Below, one piece after another: positions 44,050 through 54,577 of a stretch of 64,000 nt of DNA. Numbering within the stretch: position 1 is the stretch's first letter; every line of letters begins with the position of its first letter. The position numbers and the translations under genes are program-made. The DNA comes from Brienomyrus brachyistius (taxonomy: Eukaryota > Chordata > Actinopteri > Osteoglossiformes > Mormyridae). The notes under the pieces were generated by a model, which made no database searches, had not been told where the DNA came from, and saw only the letters and a program-made list of their open reading frames with translations. The stretch spans positions 1-64,000 of the forward strand of contig NW_026042671.1 in NCBI RefSeq assembly GCF_023856365.1. Reading direction: 5' to 3'.

Positions 44050-44410
44050 GTCAAGTTTTTTTGTGATCCTGCACCTACACTTTGCCGGCCCCAGGAGGAT
44101 GGGCTCCCCCTTTGAGTTTGGTCCCTCCCAAGGTTTCTTCCTTCTTGGGAGTTTTTCCATGCTATCGGCGCCTATGGCTTACTCACTGGGGGCTTTGGGT
44201 GGGCATGATATAAAGCAAAGCATTTTCCCTCCCAGTTTCCTCCTCTGGTCCACATTGCAGGACCATCAGCCATCAGAAACAGCCAGACGGTCTCCTTCAG
44301 CTTCTTTAGTGTCCTTGGAAGCCAAGGCAGTTTTAGGTCTGAGAAGAGGTTTATCAGAAGGACACATATTACGTCGTTTGTCCTGAAATGTAACATGGGG
44401 AGGAAAAGTT
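44050..44410 (+). mobile_element. LINE 3'-tail fragment
   Basis: GGCCCCAGGAGGATGGGCTC, AAGGTTTCTTCCTTCTTGGG and GGCTTACTCACTGGGGGC match the tail at 51620-51760 and the reversed one at 30803. It is interrupted after GCATGATATAAAGC. Confidence 0.6.
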
Positions 44411-44967
44411 AAGCGGTTTAGTCAGATTGGAGTCGTTTATTCAGCAGTGGCAGCGCCAGTGACTTAATGCTACAGGTGCTATAGGGGAGTGAGATTATTT
44501 AGACCGGGTGCTTTAGCTTTTCAGCTTATGTAGATGGTGTATAGAAGCACACAGCACGATAAGCTACAGCATGGATAAAATAGGATAAAATATGAAATTC
44601 TAACGTCTAGCTCACAGAGCCTCTATGTGTACTTTGAAGAAAAAATACACTACAAGTATGCTGTAAAAACCGCAAAAATGTCTTACACAATATACAGATT
44701 TTACAGATAGTTAAAGAAAAAATGAAACCAATATTTTGGGGGTGCTGTGGGGGTACTATGGTCATTGGAGGAGGAGCTAGAGCCCCCCCCCCCAAGCTTT
44801 TCCTTGGTGCTGCCACTGTTGTTCAGATTAAAAGTAACATTGTCATTAATAAACAGTACTCTGATCAAATTTTTGCATGTACAAACACAATCAAAGTTTA
44901 ACCACATGTTTAGACACAATTCACACACCTGTTACATTTTCATAATGCTAAGACTCTCTACACTTAC

Positions 44968-45060
44968 TTCATCCACTTTCTTGTTTGGTACACAGTCATT
45001 TGATGGATGTGTAAGATCATTACCAGACCGTCTGCTGCAAACTCTACAGTTAATGAATGG
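44968..45060 (-). CDS. Chemerin-like exon 3
   Basis: 93 bp, acceptor TGTTTTTGCAG, donor GTAAGTG. Encodes PFINCRVCSRRSGNDL and a later Cys. The C-x2-C corresponds to the CLAC of mammalian chemerin. Confidence 0.6.
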
Positions 45061-45867
45061 CTGCAAAAACACACAGACACACAAAAACAGTATTTAAAGA
45101 GTGGTGGGCAATAAATACAGTGAGAGAAGGTGTAGTAAAGATATATCTAATGATTTAAGGCAGAGCTGCTGGAGTGCAGGGTTTAATGACACAGAACAAT
45201 TTTAGAGGAAAGAGCTTCCAAAGCAGGGTCACCATAAGGCTATATTATACAAAGCAAGTTCATCTAAAAGTATGAACAACAAATCCCGTTTAACTGAACA
45301 CTGCTCTGTATTAAAATACTGTCCTCCGATCAAGCTAAGTGGTCCTGTAGTTCACTATTTAAAGAGGTAAATTTAAAGGGTAATTCACACTGCACATCTA
45401 CCCTGCTCTGACCAGGTTTAATTACTGGCTTTCTAATTAAAACAAGAGTTAAGTCCTGCCCTTTCACCACAAAACACCACACTGCCATTTAAGGCTGATT
45501 TCAACAATGAGTTTTAGTTAACCTGGCTCGATTGAGTTAACTCTGGGTATGTAAAACCCGCTTTGTAGTACAGCCCACAGGTCTTTAAATAAGGCCAGCT
45601 AGGGTTCATAGCTCGAAGCATAATCTACAGGTCACCCCTCAGATGATTAGCATTTGCTTCTGCCTGGTAATCCAGCCTTTAAGCCTGTAAACCTACTAAA
45701 ATTTGAGAATAAGGTGAAGGAACTGGCTCTTTGAGGCCACCTATGTATTTGTTACTTTATTGTTGGCTAACTTTCCCCCGCAGGGCATCAAAAAAGTTAA
45801 CATGAACCTAAATTAATTTGCTAACTGATATGTCCAATGCTCACAGTCACAGTGACTCTTTACTTAC
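45061..45867 (-). other. Chemerin-like intron 2
   Basis: Non-coding intronic sequence, no recognised repeat. Confidence 0.5.
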
Positions 45868-45972
45868 CCTCTTGTCCATGAAAATACAGTCAGCCCGATG
45901 GTCTGTTGCAGTTGACTTTGGACATTTTGTTGCTCTCAAGAGAATCTCAATGTCAATGTATTCACTGCTGAT
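45868..45972 (-). CDS. Chemerin-like exon 2
   Basis: 105 bp, acceptor GTGATTTAG, donor GTAAGTA. Encodes ISSEYIDIEILLRATKCPKS with a second Cys ten residues after the first, the cystatin-fold central strand and disulphide region. Confidence 0.6.
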
Positions 45973-46274
45973 CTAAATCACATAAACACGTTATATACAA
46001 AATTGCCTACAACTGTTTTAAAGGCAATATAACAAACAATAATCACCCAAAAAATGGCAAACTGTCACAGACTTGACTGCAGCAGATTCAGAGAGAAACT
46101 GTGAGAAGGTAAAATTGACCAGGGCTGAGATATACAACCATCACTTTCATTGTGAAGAGACATTAAGCATCATATGCATTGAAATTAAAACATCAAAATC
46201 AATGTGATACTCATTAGTTCAGCTTGCAGATGATGAAAGTTTCACACTTTTGTAAACACTTTCTCAGCAGTTAC

Positions 46275-46453
46275 CTTCGGACGGCCCTGGATGTTATAGA
46301 AATTCATGTGCTGACGGGTTCCTTGATGAGCATTTTCGACTGCGAGTTTAATGGCCGTCTTGTGAGTGCAGGGAGACTGTGGTAATCTTGCTGGGCCTCT
46401 GTGGAGATAAGCAGAGCTCCATAAGCCAAAACCAGAAGCAGCAGGCGGGTCAT
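46275..46453 (-). pseudogene. Chemerin-like exon 1 with one-base frameshift
   Basis: 179 bp where a phase-0 exon needs a multiple of three. Starts with MTRLLLLVLAYGALLISTEA, a clear signal peptide. The conserved helix that follows is only readable in the next frame. Donor is GTAACT. Confidence 0.6.
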
Positions 46454-46770
46454 CTTCCTCTCAGCTTTGAAGGGAGAAGCAGGACTGAGGACACTGATCT
46501 GTGGTCCCCTTATCCAGCACGTCCAGGGGCGTGTCCTTCACTCGAAACAAACAGACCTTTGAACAACATTGGAAAACTCTTCAGGATGAATTGAGGCAGG
46601 TGGTCAAGTGGGTTTATTGTTATTTCAGCAATATACACAGTACACAGTGAAAGGAAACATTGTTCCTCCTGGACCACGGTGCAACACAAAGAAGAAAAAC
46701 AGAAACAACACAAGATGACACAAGTGCGGGCAAGATAGAACTATACAGAGTGAAAGGAGCACAAACAGAG
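46454..46770. other. Upstream region; reversed repeat tail
   Basis: Expected promoter of the chemerin-like gene; no clear TATA. From about 46610 (GGGTTTATTGTTATTTCAGC) a LINE-tail-like repeat begins, similar in character to 47860. Confidence 0.35.
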
Positions 46771-46777
46771 GGAGAAA

Positions 46778-47165
46778 GTGCAAGATAAACACAAGAGCAA
46801 CAATACAATACTACAGGACAAGACAGCGCAGTCAAGAACACAGAGTGCAGCCAGAGCTAACCTGAATAGGGGCATCAAGGTTGCCAGGCAGGCAGAGAAA
46901 CAGAAAATAGAGGTCTACTTCACATACAACAACCCACAGTGGGTGTGGCAGGGAATACAACACATTACAAACTTCAAAGGCAACAACACCGTCACTGTTA
47001 ACAGCAACGCCCTTTTAGCAAAGGAGCTAAACAGCTTCTTTGCTCGTCTGGAGGAACACAGAGCAGACATAGCCACACTGCCCCCTCCCCCAATCTCCAG
47101 CACTCACAGACTCCCTCTGCAGGAACACCACGCGAGAAGGCACATTGCATCTCTAGGTGTGTGGA
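46778..47165 (+). mobile_element. LINE endonuclease-RT linker fragment (Rex/L2-like)
   Basis: Encodes ANLNRGIKVARQAEKQKIEV, NPQWVWQGIQHITNFKG and NALLAKELNSFFARLE, the linker before the RT of such LINEs. The element resumes at 47706 (SAYRDEVQKLIGWSSANNLA), so the CR1-like piece between is an insertion accompanied by loss of the palm region, or replaced it. Confidence 0.65.
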
Positions 47166-47175
47166 GTTTAAGACA

Positions 47176-47702
47176 AGGCAAGTGATGCTACGATAATATA
47201 ATTCCTTGGTAAGACCCCACCTAGAATATTGTGTGCGGGTTTGGTTACCATACCTTAAGAAGGACATTGCTGCCTTGGAAAAGGTGCAACGTAGGGCAAC
47301 GAGAATGATTCCTGGTCTTAGAGGAATGTCTAATGAGGAGAGGTTAGCTGAGCTGAATCTGTTTAGCCTCGAGCAAAGGAGACTAAGGGGGGACATAATC
47401 CAGGTGTTTAAGATTCTAACAGGTCTGGATGCTGTTCAGCCAAATGGCTATTTCAATGTTAGTTTAAATACCAGAACTCGTGGCCATAAGTGGAAATTAG
47501 CTGGAGAACATTTTAAAACGAATTTGATGAAGCATTTCTGTACACAGCGTGTAGTTAGAGTATGGAATAGTCTTCCTGTTATTGTAACACAAGCTAAAAC
47601 CCTGGGTTCTTTTAAATCAGAGCTAGATAAGATTTTTGAGCTATTAGCTAAGTTCTCCTCAAAGGAGCTTGATGGGCCGAATGGCCTCCTCTCATTTGTA
47701 AA
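47176..47702 (+). mobile_element. CR1-like LINE 3' fragment, nested
   Basis: Open through 47206-47690: HLEYCVRVWLPYLKKDIAAL, RMIPGLRGMSNEERLAELNL, a VWNSLP segment and a KSELDKIF-type end. More intact than its relative at 30449-30742. Typical 5'-truncated copy. Confidence 0.7.
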
Positions 47703-47705
47703 TCT

Positions 47706-47950
47706 CTTTGGTTCTTATGAGTCAGCTTACAGAGATGAGGTCCAGAAACTGATAGGTTGGAGTTCAGCAAACAATTTGGCACTAAACAGCACAAAGACAA
47801 AGGAATCACTGACTTCAGGAAGGATGGAGGCGACACTGGCCTGCCTAGATGGATGGATGGATGTTTTTATTGACATTGTAAGTACAATGAGATTTAGTTT
47901 GGAACGCGCCAGCAGCTACACAGTATATTTACAATTATATAGATTGTGAG
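47706..47950 (+). mobile_element. LINE RT fragment and tail
   Basis: Continuation of the outer LINE (QKLIGWSSANNLALNSTKTK), ending near an ATGGATGGATGG tract and a TTTTATTGACATTGTAAGTAC repeat. Confidence 0.5.
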
Positions 47951-50270
47951 GCATAAAATAAGGTGTGAGTAATATAACATAACGACATAATATAAGTAAT
48001 CATTAATTAATCATTACAGATGGTATGAGGTGTGAACCGCTAGGCTGCTATGGCATGTTTGGTATCAAACCGATGGAAAATCACTCCAGTTTCCAAATCT
48101 GGTCAGTGGTTACCACGAAAGTGAATATATCAAAAGTTACACCAGCCTAACGAAAATCATCAATACAAGGGAAATCACTCTGGTCATAAATCTCAAAAGG
48201 ACTGATACAGACCCCCTTCCGAAAGCCCGCCAAATGGATGGTCAGCCATTGGTCCAGGAGTCGAATTCCTGGTCACTCCTATTCACGAACTTTACACTAT
48301 AAAACCTGGCACCTCAGAACAAAGCCAGGAGAGGAGAAACAGAAGGGAGGAGAAAACAAAAGACCATCAGCACGAAGAGAGGCAGAGAACATCAGCCCAA
48401 GAGAAGAGAAGCCCACAAGAAGCCCTCCTGAAGCCTATCAGTGAAGACCCAGCTGGACAGAGAACTGCAACCAAGCCCAAGCTTCACCAGGAGAGGGAAT
48501 CAGAGGGGCTCCACTCCAACAACCGCTGCAAACACCGCGCCTCCCTGAGTGCCATCACCCATCAGCTCATCAGCCTCCGCAACCAACTGCCAAGACCCCC
48601 CCCCCCCCCCACTCTGCAACCAAGTAAACAAACTTCCTTTCATTTATAACAACCTAAACTCCTATTCACCTGCTATATTACTTTAGGACAGTATTTCCAC
48701 AAATTGCTTGCTTTGAAGAACAGTATTTTCCCTTTTAAGGTTACTCATTTTAAATCTGGTCATTGCATTTTCATGATTACATTGTTTGTGTCCACTCCGT
48801 TATTTCGTGTTTATTGTTTGTTAGGTGTAATGTCTGTCTTATGTTAGTTATAGGAATAAATGCATGTCTTTTACACAACTTCAGCCTCCGTTCATTGAGT
48901 GCTCACAAGAATCCCTGCCTGTGCGATCTACGCTCTGAAACCTCAAATTCGCCTGAAATATCGCGAGACTCTCTCTCATTGGCCGTGAGGGGAGCTTCGC
49001 TACCGATCGTTTACATTACCTGGTGACGCAGCTCGTTGGACAAGCCTTCTATTCTAACCCAGGTTATTACGTGATACTGGTTATTAATGAGTTCCATTTA
49101 AGTCACACATTAACAGACTCACGGTGTTTCGCAATTGAGTTTGAGCCGACCATTCAGCATAAAAATTGGTTAATAATCACAAGGCACAAGGTTTAAACTT
49201 ATTCTGAGCACACAATTTAAACTTTTTATGACCGAACGTGCAGTGAAGAAGCGCTACTGTCAACTGGTTGCAAAAGTCGCACTCATGGCAATCTGAAGGC
49301 ATTTAAGCGGGATCATATGGGCTTATTATAGTTATTTTTATTTCTATTATTAGTAGTTATATTATTTTGTTTTATTTTCGGTGATTTCATTGTAGTTCTT
49401 TCGTATTAAACTGCAGTAAACTTTAACCCTATGTCTGACGAGATTCTCAGATGTAGCGCTTTGTTTCCAGGTTCAATTCGGACGAGTGTCTCCGTTTCTA
49501 TATATCCTGGGAGAGATCTCTCTATTAGCGAACGGGAATACTTGTTATGAGGTTCTAACCTAAATTATGTTGCGCTTGGACATAAGACCGATAGCTTAGT
49601 TACCTATCAGGATCATTCTCGTATGTGTGTGCCTGCTTTAGACAAAGCAAGTTTAACACAACTTTGCGCTGTGAGCCAAGTGTGTGTCATTTAGAAATTG
49701 GGAGTCTCCTGTGCTTGAGACCCGCCGTGGTTAAGCACCATTTGCGACGAGATATAGTGCACTCACAATTTAAATCTGTCGCCGTAACGCGTGCGCCGTC
49801 TCGCTTCAGTAATTGTTTTAAGGGGTGATGACGAAGATGACGAATTTACTTTCCTGAAGAGGAGCAGGATGGGTCACGCGTTCTGTAAGATTTGTCTCCC
49901 ACGGGGAAGGAACGATGTCAGTCGGCATGAAAAATCCAAGTCATTAGTGAATGACAGAGCCGCATGAGTGAACATGAAAAATTAATAGAAAATAAATGAC
50001 AAATGGTTATTTTATATTTTATATATTTTATATATTTATATTTATATTATATTTTATATAATTTATATTATTTAATATTTCCTGTCTTAAAATGTAAGGG
50101 ATACACATGGTCATTTCCGTTGTTTCCTGTTTCCTGCGAGAGTGATACTGACTGCTAGCGCGCGAACTTTGAAACCATAGATATCACCTAAATAATAATT
50201 CGAGTTAAGTCATTGGGAAAAAGCTTCGCAAGATTAATAATCCTCCAAAATAAATAAATAAAATTTCCCA
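47951..50270. other. Unassigned; possible LTR-like pieces
   Basis: CACTATAAAACCTGGCACC (about 48294) followed by A/G-rich sequence and a C15 run (48597) resembles a retroelement promoter and leader. Around 49868 GGGTCACGCGTTCTGTAAG reads as MGHAFCKICLPRGRNDVSRH, possibly a degenerate zinc-finger start. 49930-50080 (GGCATGAAAAAT, CATTAGTGAA, TTTTATATATTTTATATA) shares motifs with the array units from 52403. No gene is supported. Confidence 0.35.
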
Positions 50271-51820
50271 GACCCCGACGGATTAATCACCTACGCAAGT
50301 ACCGACCCACGATCTTCGTTCAATTAAGAAGGTGCTTCCAGCCTTACAGCCTCAGTTTACGTAAGTACAACGCCATGTCTACTGTTCCGTGTTCTGAGTG
50401 TAATATGTTTAGCTATTCTTCTCCAGTCATTAGCGGTATTTATACATGTGAGAAGTGTCAGTTAGTCGCTAGACTGACGGAGAAGATTGTAGTGTTAGAG
50501 GGACGTATCCGGACGTTACATAACATTCAGGAGAATGAGAGTTTTATTGACTCAGTATTAGCGGCTCCGGATATGTCCGCGATAGCCAGTAAGTCTCCCC
50601 CTGCTCCGGCAGCAGAGCCTTCGCAGCAAGGCGAGTGGGTGACGACCCGGCGGCATAGTCGCAAATCCAAACCAAACTTACACCGGCACCATTCGCCTAT
50701 CCGCGTTTCCAACAGGTTCTCCCCACTCAGTGAAACTCCCACTGAGACGCCTGTTGAAAGTGCTCTAATAATTGGTGATTCTATTCTAAGAAACGTGAGA
50801 GTAGCGACTCCAGCGACCATTGTAAATTGTCTCCCGGGTGCCAGAGCGACCGACATCTCGGCAAATTTAAAAGTGCTGGCTAAAAGTAAACGTAAATACT
50901 CTCAGATAGTTATCCACGTCGGCACTAATGATGTCCGATTGAGGCAATCGGAGATCACAAAGGCAAATTTTAAAGAGGTGTGCAACATTGCGAAGAAGAT
51001 GTGTGTGTCAGTAACGTGCTCTGTCCAGACTAAAAACTCAAGTCCAGACTAAAAACACACCTGTTTAGTTTAGCGTATAGGGACACTAGTTCTAGCCCTA
51101 GCTAACTCTTCACTCCCAGGCAGACCTGTAGTGTGAGGTGTAGAGCTGGGTGGGGATCGGTGCCATTGGCTTTGGATGAACTGGATTGTCAGTGCTGTCA
51201 CTCTAGCTTTGCAATCTCTTGTGGAACTGGAGTGCTGACATTTCAGGGACTCCCCATGCCGGCATTCCCACTTGCCTCTCCCTCCTACTGATGCTGCCAT
51301 AGCCATATCTGCCGGAGCTTGCAGATTGCACTTCATATTGTACTCACCTAGCTTTTAGCACTGCCAATAGCCTCCTCTACTATGCCTAATTGTACATTTT
51401 ATTTCCCCTACTCCTCCTGGGGGTGATGCCTGGAGACCTCAATCTATCAAGATATCCAGCACACCCGACCACCACCAGTGACGTCCCTGCATCCAGCTCG
51501 CCGTTCTGATCTTCCATGTATGACCCGCTGCCTTACCTCTGGTTGCCTGGCAATTGGAAGAAGACTCGGCTTCGGCATTGGCTTATCTTCCTTGCTCTCC
51601 TCTCTCTATTTGACTATCCCTGCCGGCCCCTGGAGGATGGGCTTCCCCTTTGAGTCTGGTCCCTCTCAAGGTTTCTTCCTTCTAGGGAGTTTTTCCTTGC
51701 CACTGTCGCCTATGGCTTACTCACTGGGGGCTTTGGGTGAGGATACTGTAAAGCGCTTTGAGACAATGTAATGTTGTGATAATGCGCTATATAAAAATAA
51801 ATTTGTTTGTTTGTTGTTGT
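50271..51820 (+). mobile_element. Internally deleted LINE with both ends
   Basis: ORF1 (50375-51052) is followed directly by a non-coding part that ends in the CAAGGTTTCTTCC...GCGCTATATAAAAATAAATT tail and a TTTG repeat. ORF2 is absent. This is unlike ordinary LINE copies, which lose the 5' end. Confidence 0.55.
50375..51052 (+). CDS. LINE ORF1, zinc-knuckle plus SGNH esterase-like
   Basis: 225 codons. The N-terminus has two C-x2-C pairs (CSEC and CEKC) and a short coiled coil ([17 protein letters not shown]). The C-terminal half begins [12 protein letters not shown] (GDS at 134-136), then PGARATDI and [10 protein letters not shown] (GTND at 183-186), blocks I, II and III of SGNH hydrolases. 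CR1/L2-type LINEs carry such an esterase-type ORF1, thought to bind RNA or membranes. Family members extend further; here the frame runs into unrelated sequence after [10 protein letters not shown] and loses the expected catalytic DxxH block. Confidence 0.75.
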   Translation: MSTVPCSECNMFSYSSPVISGIYTCEKCQLVARLTEKIVVLEGRIRTLHNIQENESFIDSVLAAPDMSAIASKSPPAPAAEPSQQGEWVTTRRHSRKSKPNLHRHHSPIRVSNRFSPLSETPTETPVESALIIGDSILRNVRVATPATIVNCLPGARATDISANLKVLAKSKRKYSQIVIHVGTNDVRLRQSEITKANFKEVCNIAKKMCVSVTCSVQTKNSSPD

Positions 51821-52290
51821 TGATACTGGAGCCTGGTTGCGGTGGTGGGATGGCTCACGGCGGGTGCCGGAAAATTTCCTTTATTTTCAAATCCAAACCT
51901 TGACAGGTATGCTGCTGTTCCAAATCATGGGTGCATGTTACAAGTGCGGAACATATTTTAACTTAGTACTAACTTAGCATCATATTTGATCTGATTCGAC
52001 TGAATATCCCAGGTTTCCATCTCTCATGCATCTGGTGTGACGTGTTTTCAGACTCTCAGGCTGGCGCAAAGAAATCTTACGGGAATTGAACGTCTCACTC
52101 CGGCCAGCTGACCAAAGTTGGTAACCTTGGTATTGTGTGTAGGAGATTCGGTATAACTATAATTTCGTTCTCCATTTACATGCCCGTAGTGTCTTTAAGT
52201 GTTATGTAGTTTTGCCTGAAACGCAAAAATAAAACAAAGCAATTAAAGCCGTAAGTGGCTCAAATTGTGCTGTAGCGATTGAAGAACTTT
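51821..52290. other. No gene recognised
   Basis: Unassigned sequence between the LINE and the tRNA-Leu fragment. Confidence 0.4.
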
Positions 52291-52385
52291 TGTCGGAAGT
52301 TGGATTCGAACCCACGCCTTACTTGGGAGAACAGAATACCAGAATAGAGTAGGTTAAGTCCAGCCTTGGCTTCCAAGCTGACGTT
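52291..52385 (-). pseudogene. tRNA-Leu(CAA) 3' half with intron remnant
   Basis: The minus strand reads AGCTTGGAAGCCAAGG, then TATTCTGGTATTCTGTTCTCC, then GGCGTGGGTTCGAATCC and ACTTCCGACA followed by AAAAG. Order and sequence match the intron, variable arm and T arm of vertebrate intron-containing tRNA-Leu(CAA). The 5' half and A box are missing, replaced by array sequence. It marks the left edge of the array. Confidence 0.6.
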
Positions 52386-52716
52386 TTTCTACATATGTGC
52401 TTGTGTATCATGGACAGTAAGAGGGGGCAGGCAAGGAGAGAATTTCTCTCTTTGGGGATCAATAGAGTGTTGTTATTATAACGTCTAAAAAGTATGATGG
52501 TCTGTCGATAAATCAATAAGAAAATAAATGAAGTCGTTTTCGCGAACACGCTGGAAAAGCCAGGGGCCGGACCGACTGTAGGGGGCGTGGCCAGAGACAG
52601 CCATCTCAGGCTGTCAAGTCTCCCGTTTTGGCCGGGAAACTACCGTATTTTACTTCTCTTTCCCGCCGTCCTCCCGTATTAGTATTTTCCCGTAAATCTC
52701 CCTTATATTATATAGT

Positions 52717-52788
52717 TGCTGGATAGTGTAGTGGTAAGATCGCCGCCTTTCACACGGGAGACCGGGGTTCGAATCCCGGTTGTGGCCA
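52717..52788 (+). tRNA. tRNA-Glu(TTC)-like, copy 1
   Basis: TGCTGGATAGTGTAGTGG...GGTTCGAATCCCGG...TGTGGCCA, anticodon loop CTTTCAC. Perfect B box GGTTCGAATCC and A-box-like TAGTGTAGTGG. Stems are imperfect: acceptor 5' TGCTGGA barely pairs with TTGTGGC, anticodon stem has G-G and C-A mismatches, T stem a G-G. Followed by a TTTT in the spacer. Function doubtful. Confidence 0.5.
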
Positions 52789-52861
52789 AAAATATATTTT
52801 ATATATTTTATATATTTATATTATATTTATATTATATTTTTTATATATTGTATTATATAGT

Positions 52862-52933
52862 TGCTGGATAGTGTAGTGGTAAGATCGCCGCCTTTCACAC
52901 GGGAGACCGGGGTTCGAATCCCGGTTGTGGCCA
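52862..52933 (+). tRNA. tRNA-Glu(TTC)-like, copy 2
   Basis: Starts 145 bp after copy 1; followed by CAGAAACAACTGC and no close T run. Confidence 0.5.
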
Positions 52934-53586
52934 GAAACAACTGCTATCACAACTAGAGATTGATGAGGTACAACACGATTGCTACGACAAGGGGGAGCCA
53001 GGACGACAGGTCAGGGGGGAGATATCATCATCCCCACATTCCGAGATTGGGTACCAAGCCCCATATATATTAGTAGGCTGAATACAAGAGCAGCTGACCT
53101 GAGAAATAAGAAATAAGCTAAGCTGGAAACCTGGACCCTCCGACCAAGAATGCGTGAAGTACCCTCAGAAGGTCTACTAGAAGATGTATGTAGAAGACTA
53201 CTACAGATCAGCTGATCTACACCACAGCAACAGTGATCCTTGAAGACTCCGTAAATCTCCGTATAATACGGGGACGAGCAGAGAACAAGAACAAGATTTT
53301 AAATGTAAGATTTGAAGGACCCGGCATGAAAAATAGAATAGTTCTCGTCATTAGTGAACATGTGTCTCGTCATTGTGTATCATGGACAGTAAGAGGGGGA
53401 TCAATTATAACGTCTAAAAAGTATGATGGTCTGTCGTAATGAAGTCGTTTTCGCGAACACGCTGGAAAAGCCATCTCAGGCTGTCAAGTCTCCCGTTTTG
53501 GCCGGGAAACTACCGTATTTTACTTCTCTTTCCCGCCGTCCTCCCGTATTAGTATTTTCCCGTAAATCTCCCTTATATTATATAGT

Positions 53587-53658
53587 TGCTGGATAGTGTA
53601 GTGGTAAGATCGCCGCCTTTCACACGGGAGACTGGGGTTCGAATCCCGGTTGTGGCCA
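53587..53658 (+). tRNA. tRNA-Glu(TTC)-like, copy 3 (single, variant)
   Basis: Has GAGACTGGGG where others have GAGACCGGGG. Not followed by a second copy: the spacer runs straight into the 3' part of a unit at about 53735. Confidence 0.5.
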
Positions 53659-54330
53659 AAAAAATATTTTATATATTTTATATATTTTATATATTTATAT
53701 TTATATTTATATTATATTTTATATAATATATATATCATCATCCCCACATTCCGAGATTGGGTACCAAGCCCCATATATATTAGTAGGCTGAATACAAGAG
53801 CAGCTGACCTGAGAAATAAGAAATAAGCTAAGCTGGAAACCTGGACCCTCCGACCAAGAATGCGTGAAGTACCCTCAGAAGGTCTACTAGAAGATGTACG
53901 TAGAAGACTACTACAGATCAGCTGATCTACACCACAGCAACAGTGATCCTTGAGCTGGACCGTCTTTGAAGACTCCGTAAATCTCCGTATAATAATATAT
54001 ATCTACGGGAACGAGCAGAGAACAAGAACAAGATTTGTAAATGTAAGATTTGAAGGACCCGGCATGAAAAATAGAATAGTTCTCGTCATTAGTGAACATG
54101 TGTCTCGTCATTGTGTATCATGGACAGTAAGAGGGGGATTATAACGTCTAAAAAGTATGATGGTCTGTCGATAAATCAATCAGATAAATAATGAAGTCGT
54201 TTTCGCTGGAAAAGCCATCTCAGGCTGTCAAGTCTCCCGTTTTGGCCGGGAAACTACCGTATTTTACTTCTCTTTCGCGCCGTCCTCCCGTATTAGTATT
54301 TTCCCGTAAATCTCCCTTATATTATATAGT

Positions 54331-54402
54331 TGCTGGATAGTGTAGTGGTAAGATCGCCGCCTTTCACACGGGAGACCGGGGTTCGAATCCCGGTTGTGGC
54401 CA
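54331..54402 (+). tRNA. tRNA-Glu(TTC)-like, copy 4
   Basis: First of a doublet upstream of the first 1771-bp element. Confidence 0.5.
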
Positions 54403-54475
54403 AAAATATATTTTATATATTTTATATATTTATATTATATTTATATTATATTTTTTATATATTGTATTATATAGT

Positions 54476-54547
54476 TGCTGGATAGTGTAGTGGTAAGATC
54501 GCCGCCTTTCACACGGGAGACCGGGGTTCGAATCCCGGTTGTGGCCA
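54476..54547 (+). tRNA. tRNA-Glu(TTC)-like, copy 5
   Basis: 145 bp after copy 4 and 30 bp before the LTR-like insertion. Confidence 0.5.
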
Positions 54548-54577
54548 GAAACAACTGCTATCACAACTAGAGATTGA

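Larger units (their letters stand above)
42105..46453 (-). pseudogene. Chemerin-like (RARRES2/cystatin-fold) secreted protein, frameshifted
   Basis: Three exons are firm: 46453-46275, 45972-45868 and 45060-44968, all phase 0 with good GT/AG sites. They encode a signal peptide, a cystatin-type helix (AIKLAVENAHQGTRQHMNFY), a strand EYIDIEILLRATKC, and a cysteine pattern C-x10-C-x8-C-x2-C-x13-C. This closely parallels chemerin (C-x9-C-x10-C-x2-C-x15-C), a secreted chemoattractant and adipokine precursor. In exon 1 the signal-peptide frame (ending LPALTRR) and the helix frame differ by one base near 46353-46357, making the copy inactive unless this is a sequencing error. Two further candidate exons (42582-42550 and 42394-42105) join each other in phase but not to exon 3, so the 3' half of the model is uncertain. 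Cathelicidin or another cystatin relative is a less likely alternative. Confidence 0.55.

Noticed and set aside
49868..49970. Zinc-finger protein start MGHAFCKICLPRG
   Set aside because: The frame ends after about 30 residues with no continuation found; noted only in the region description.
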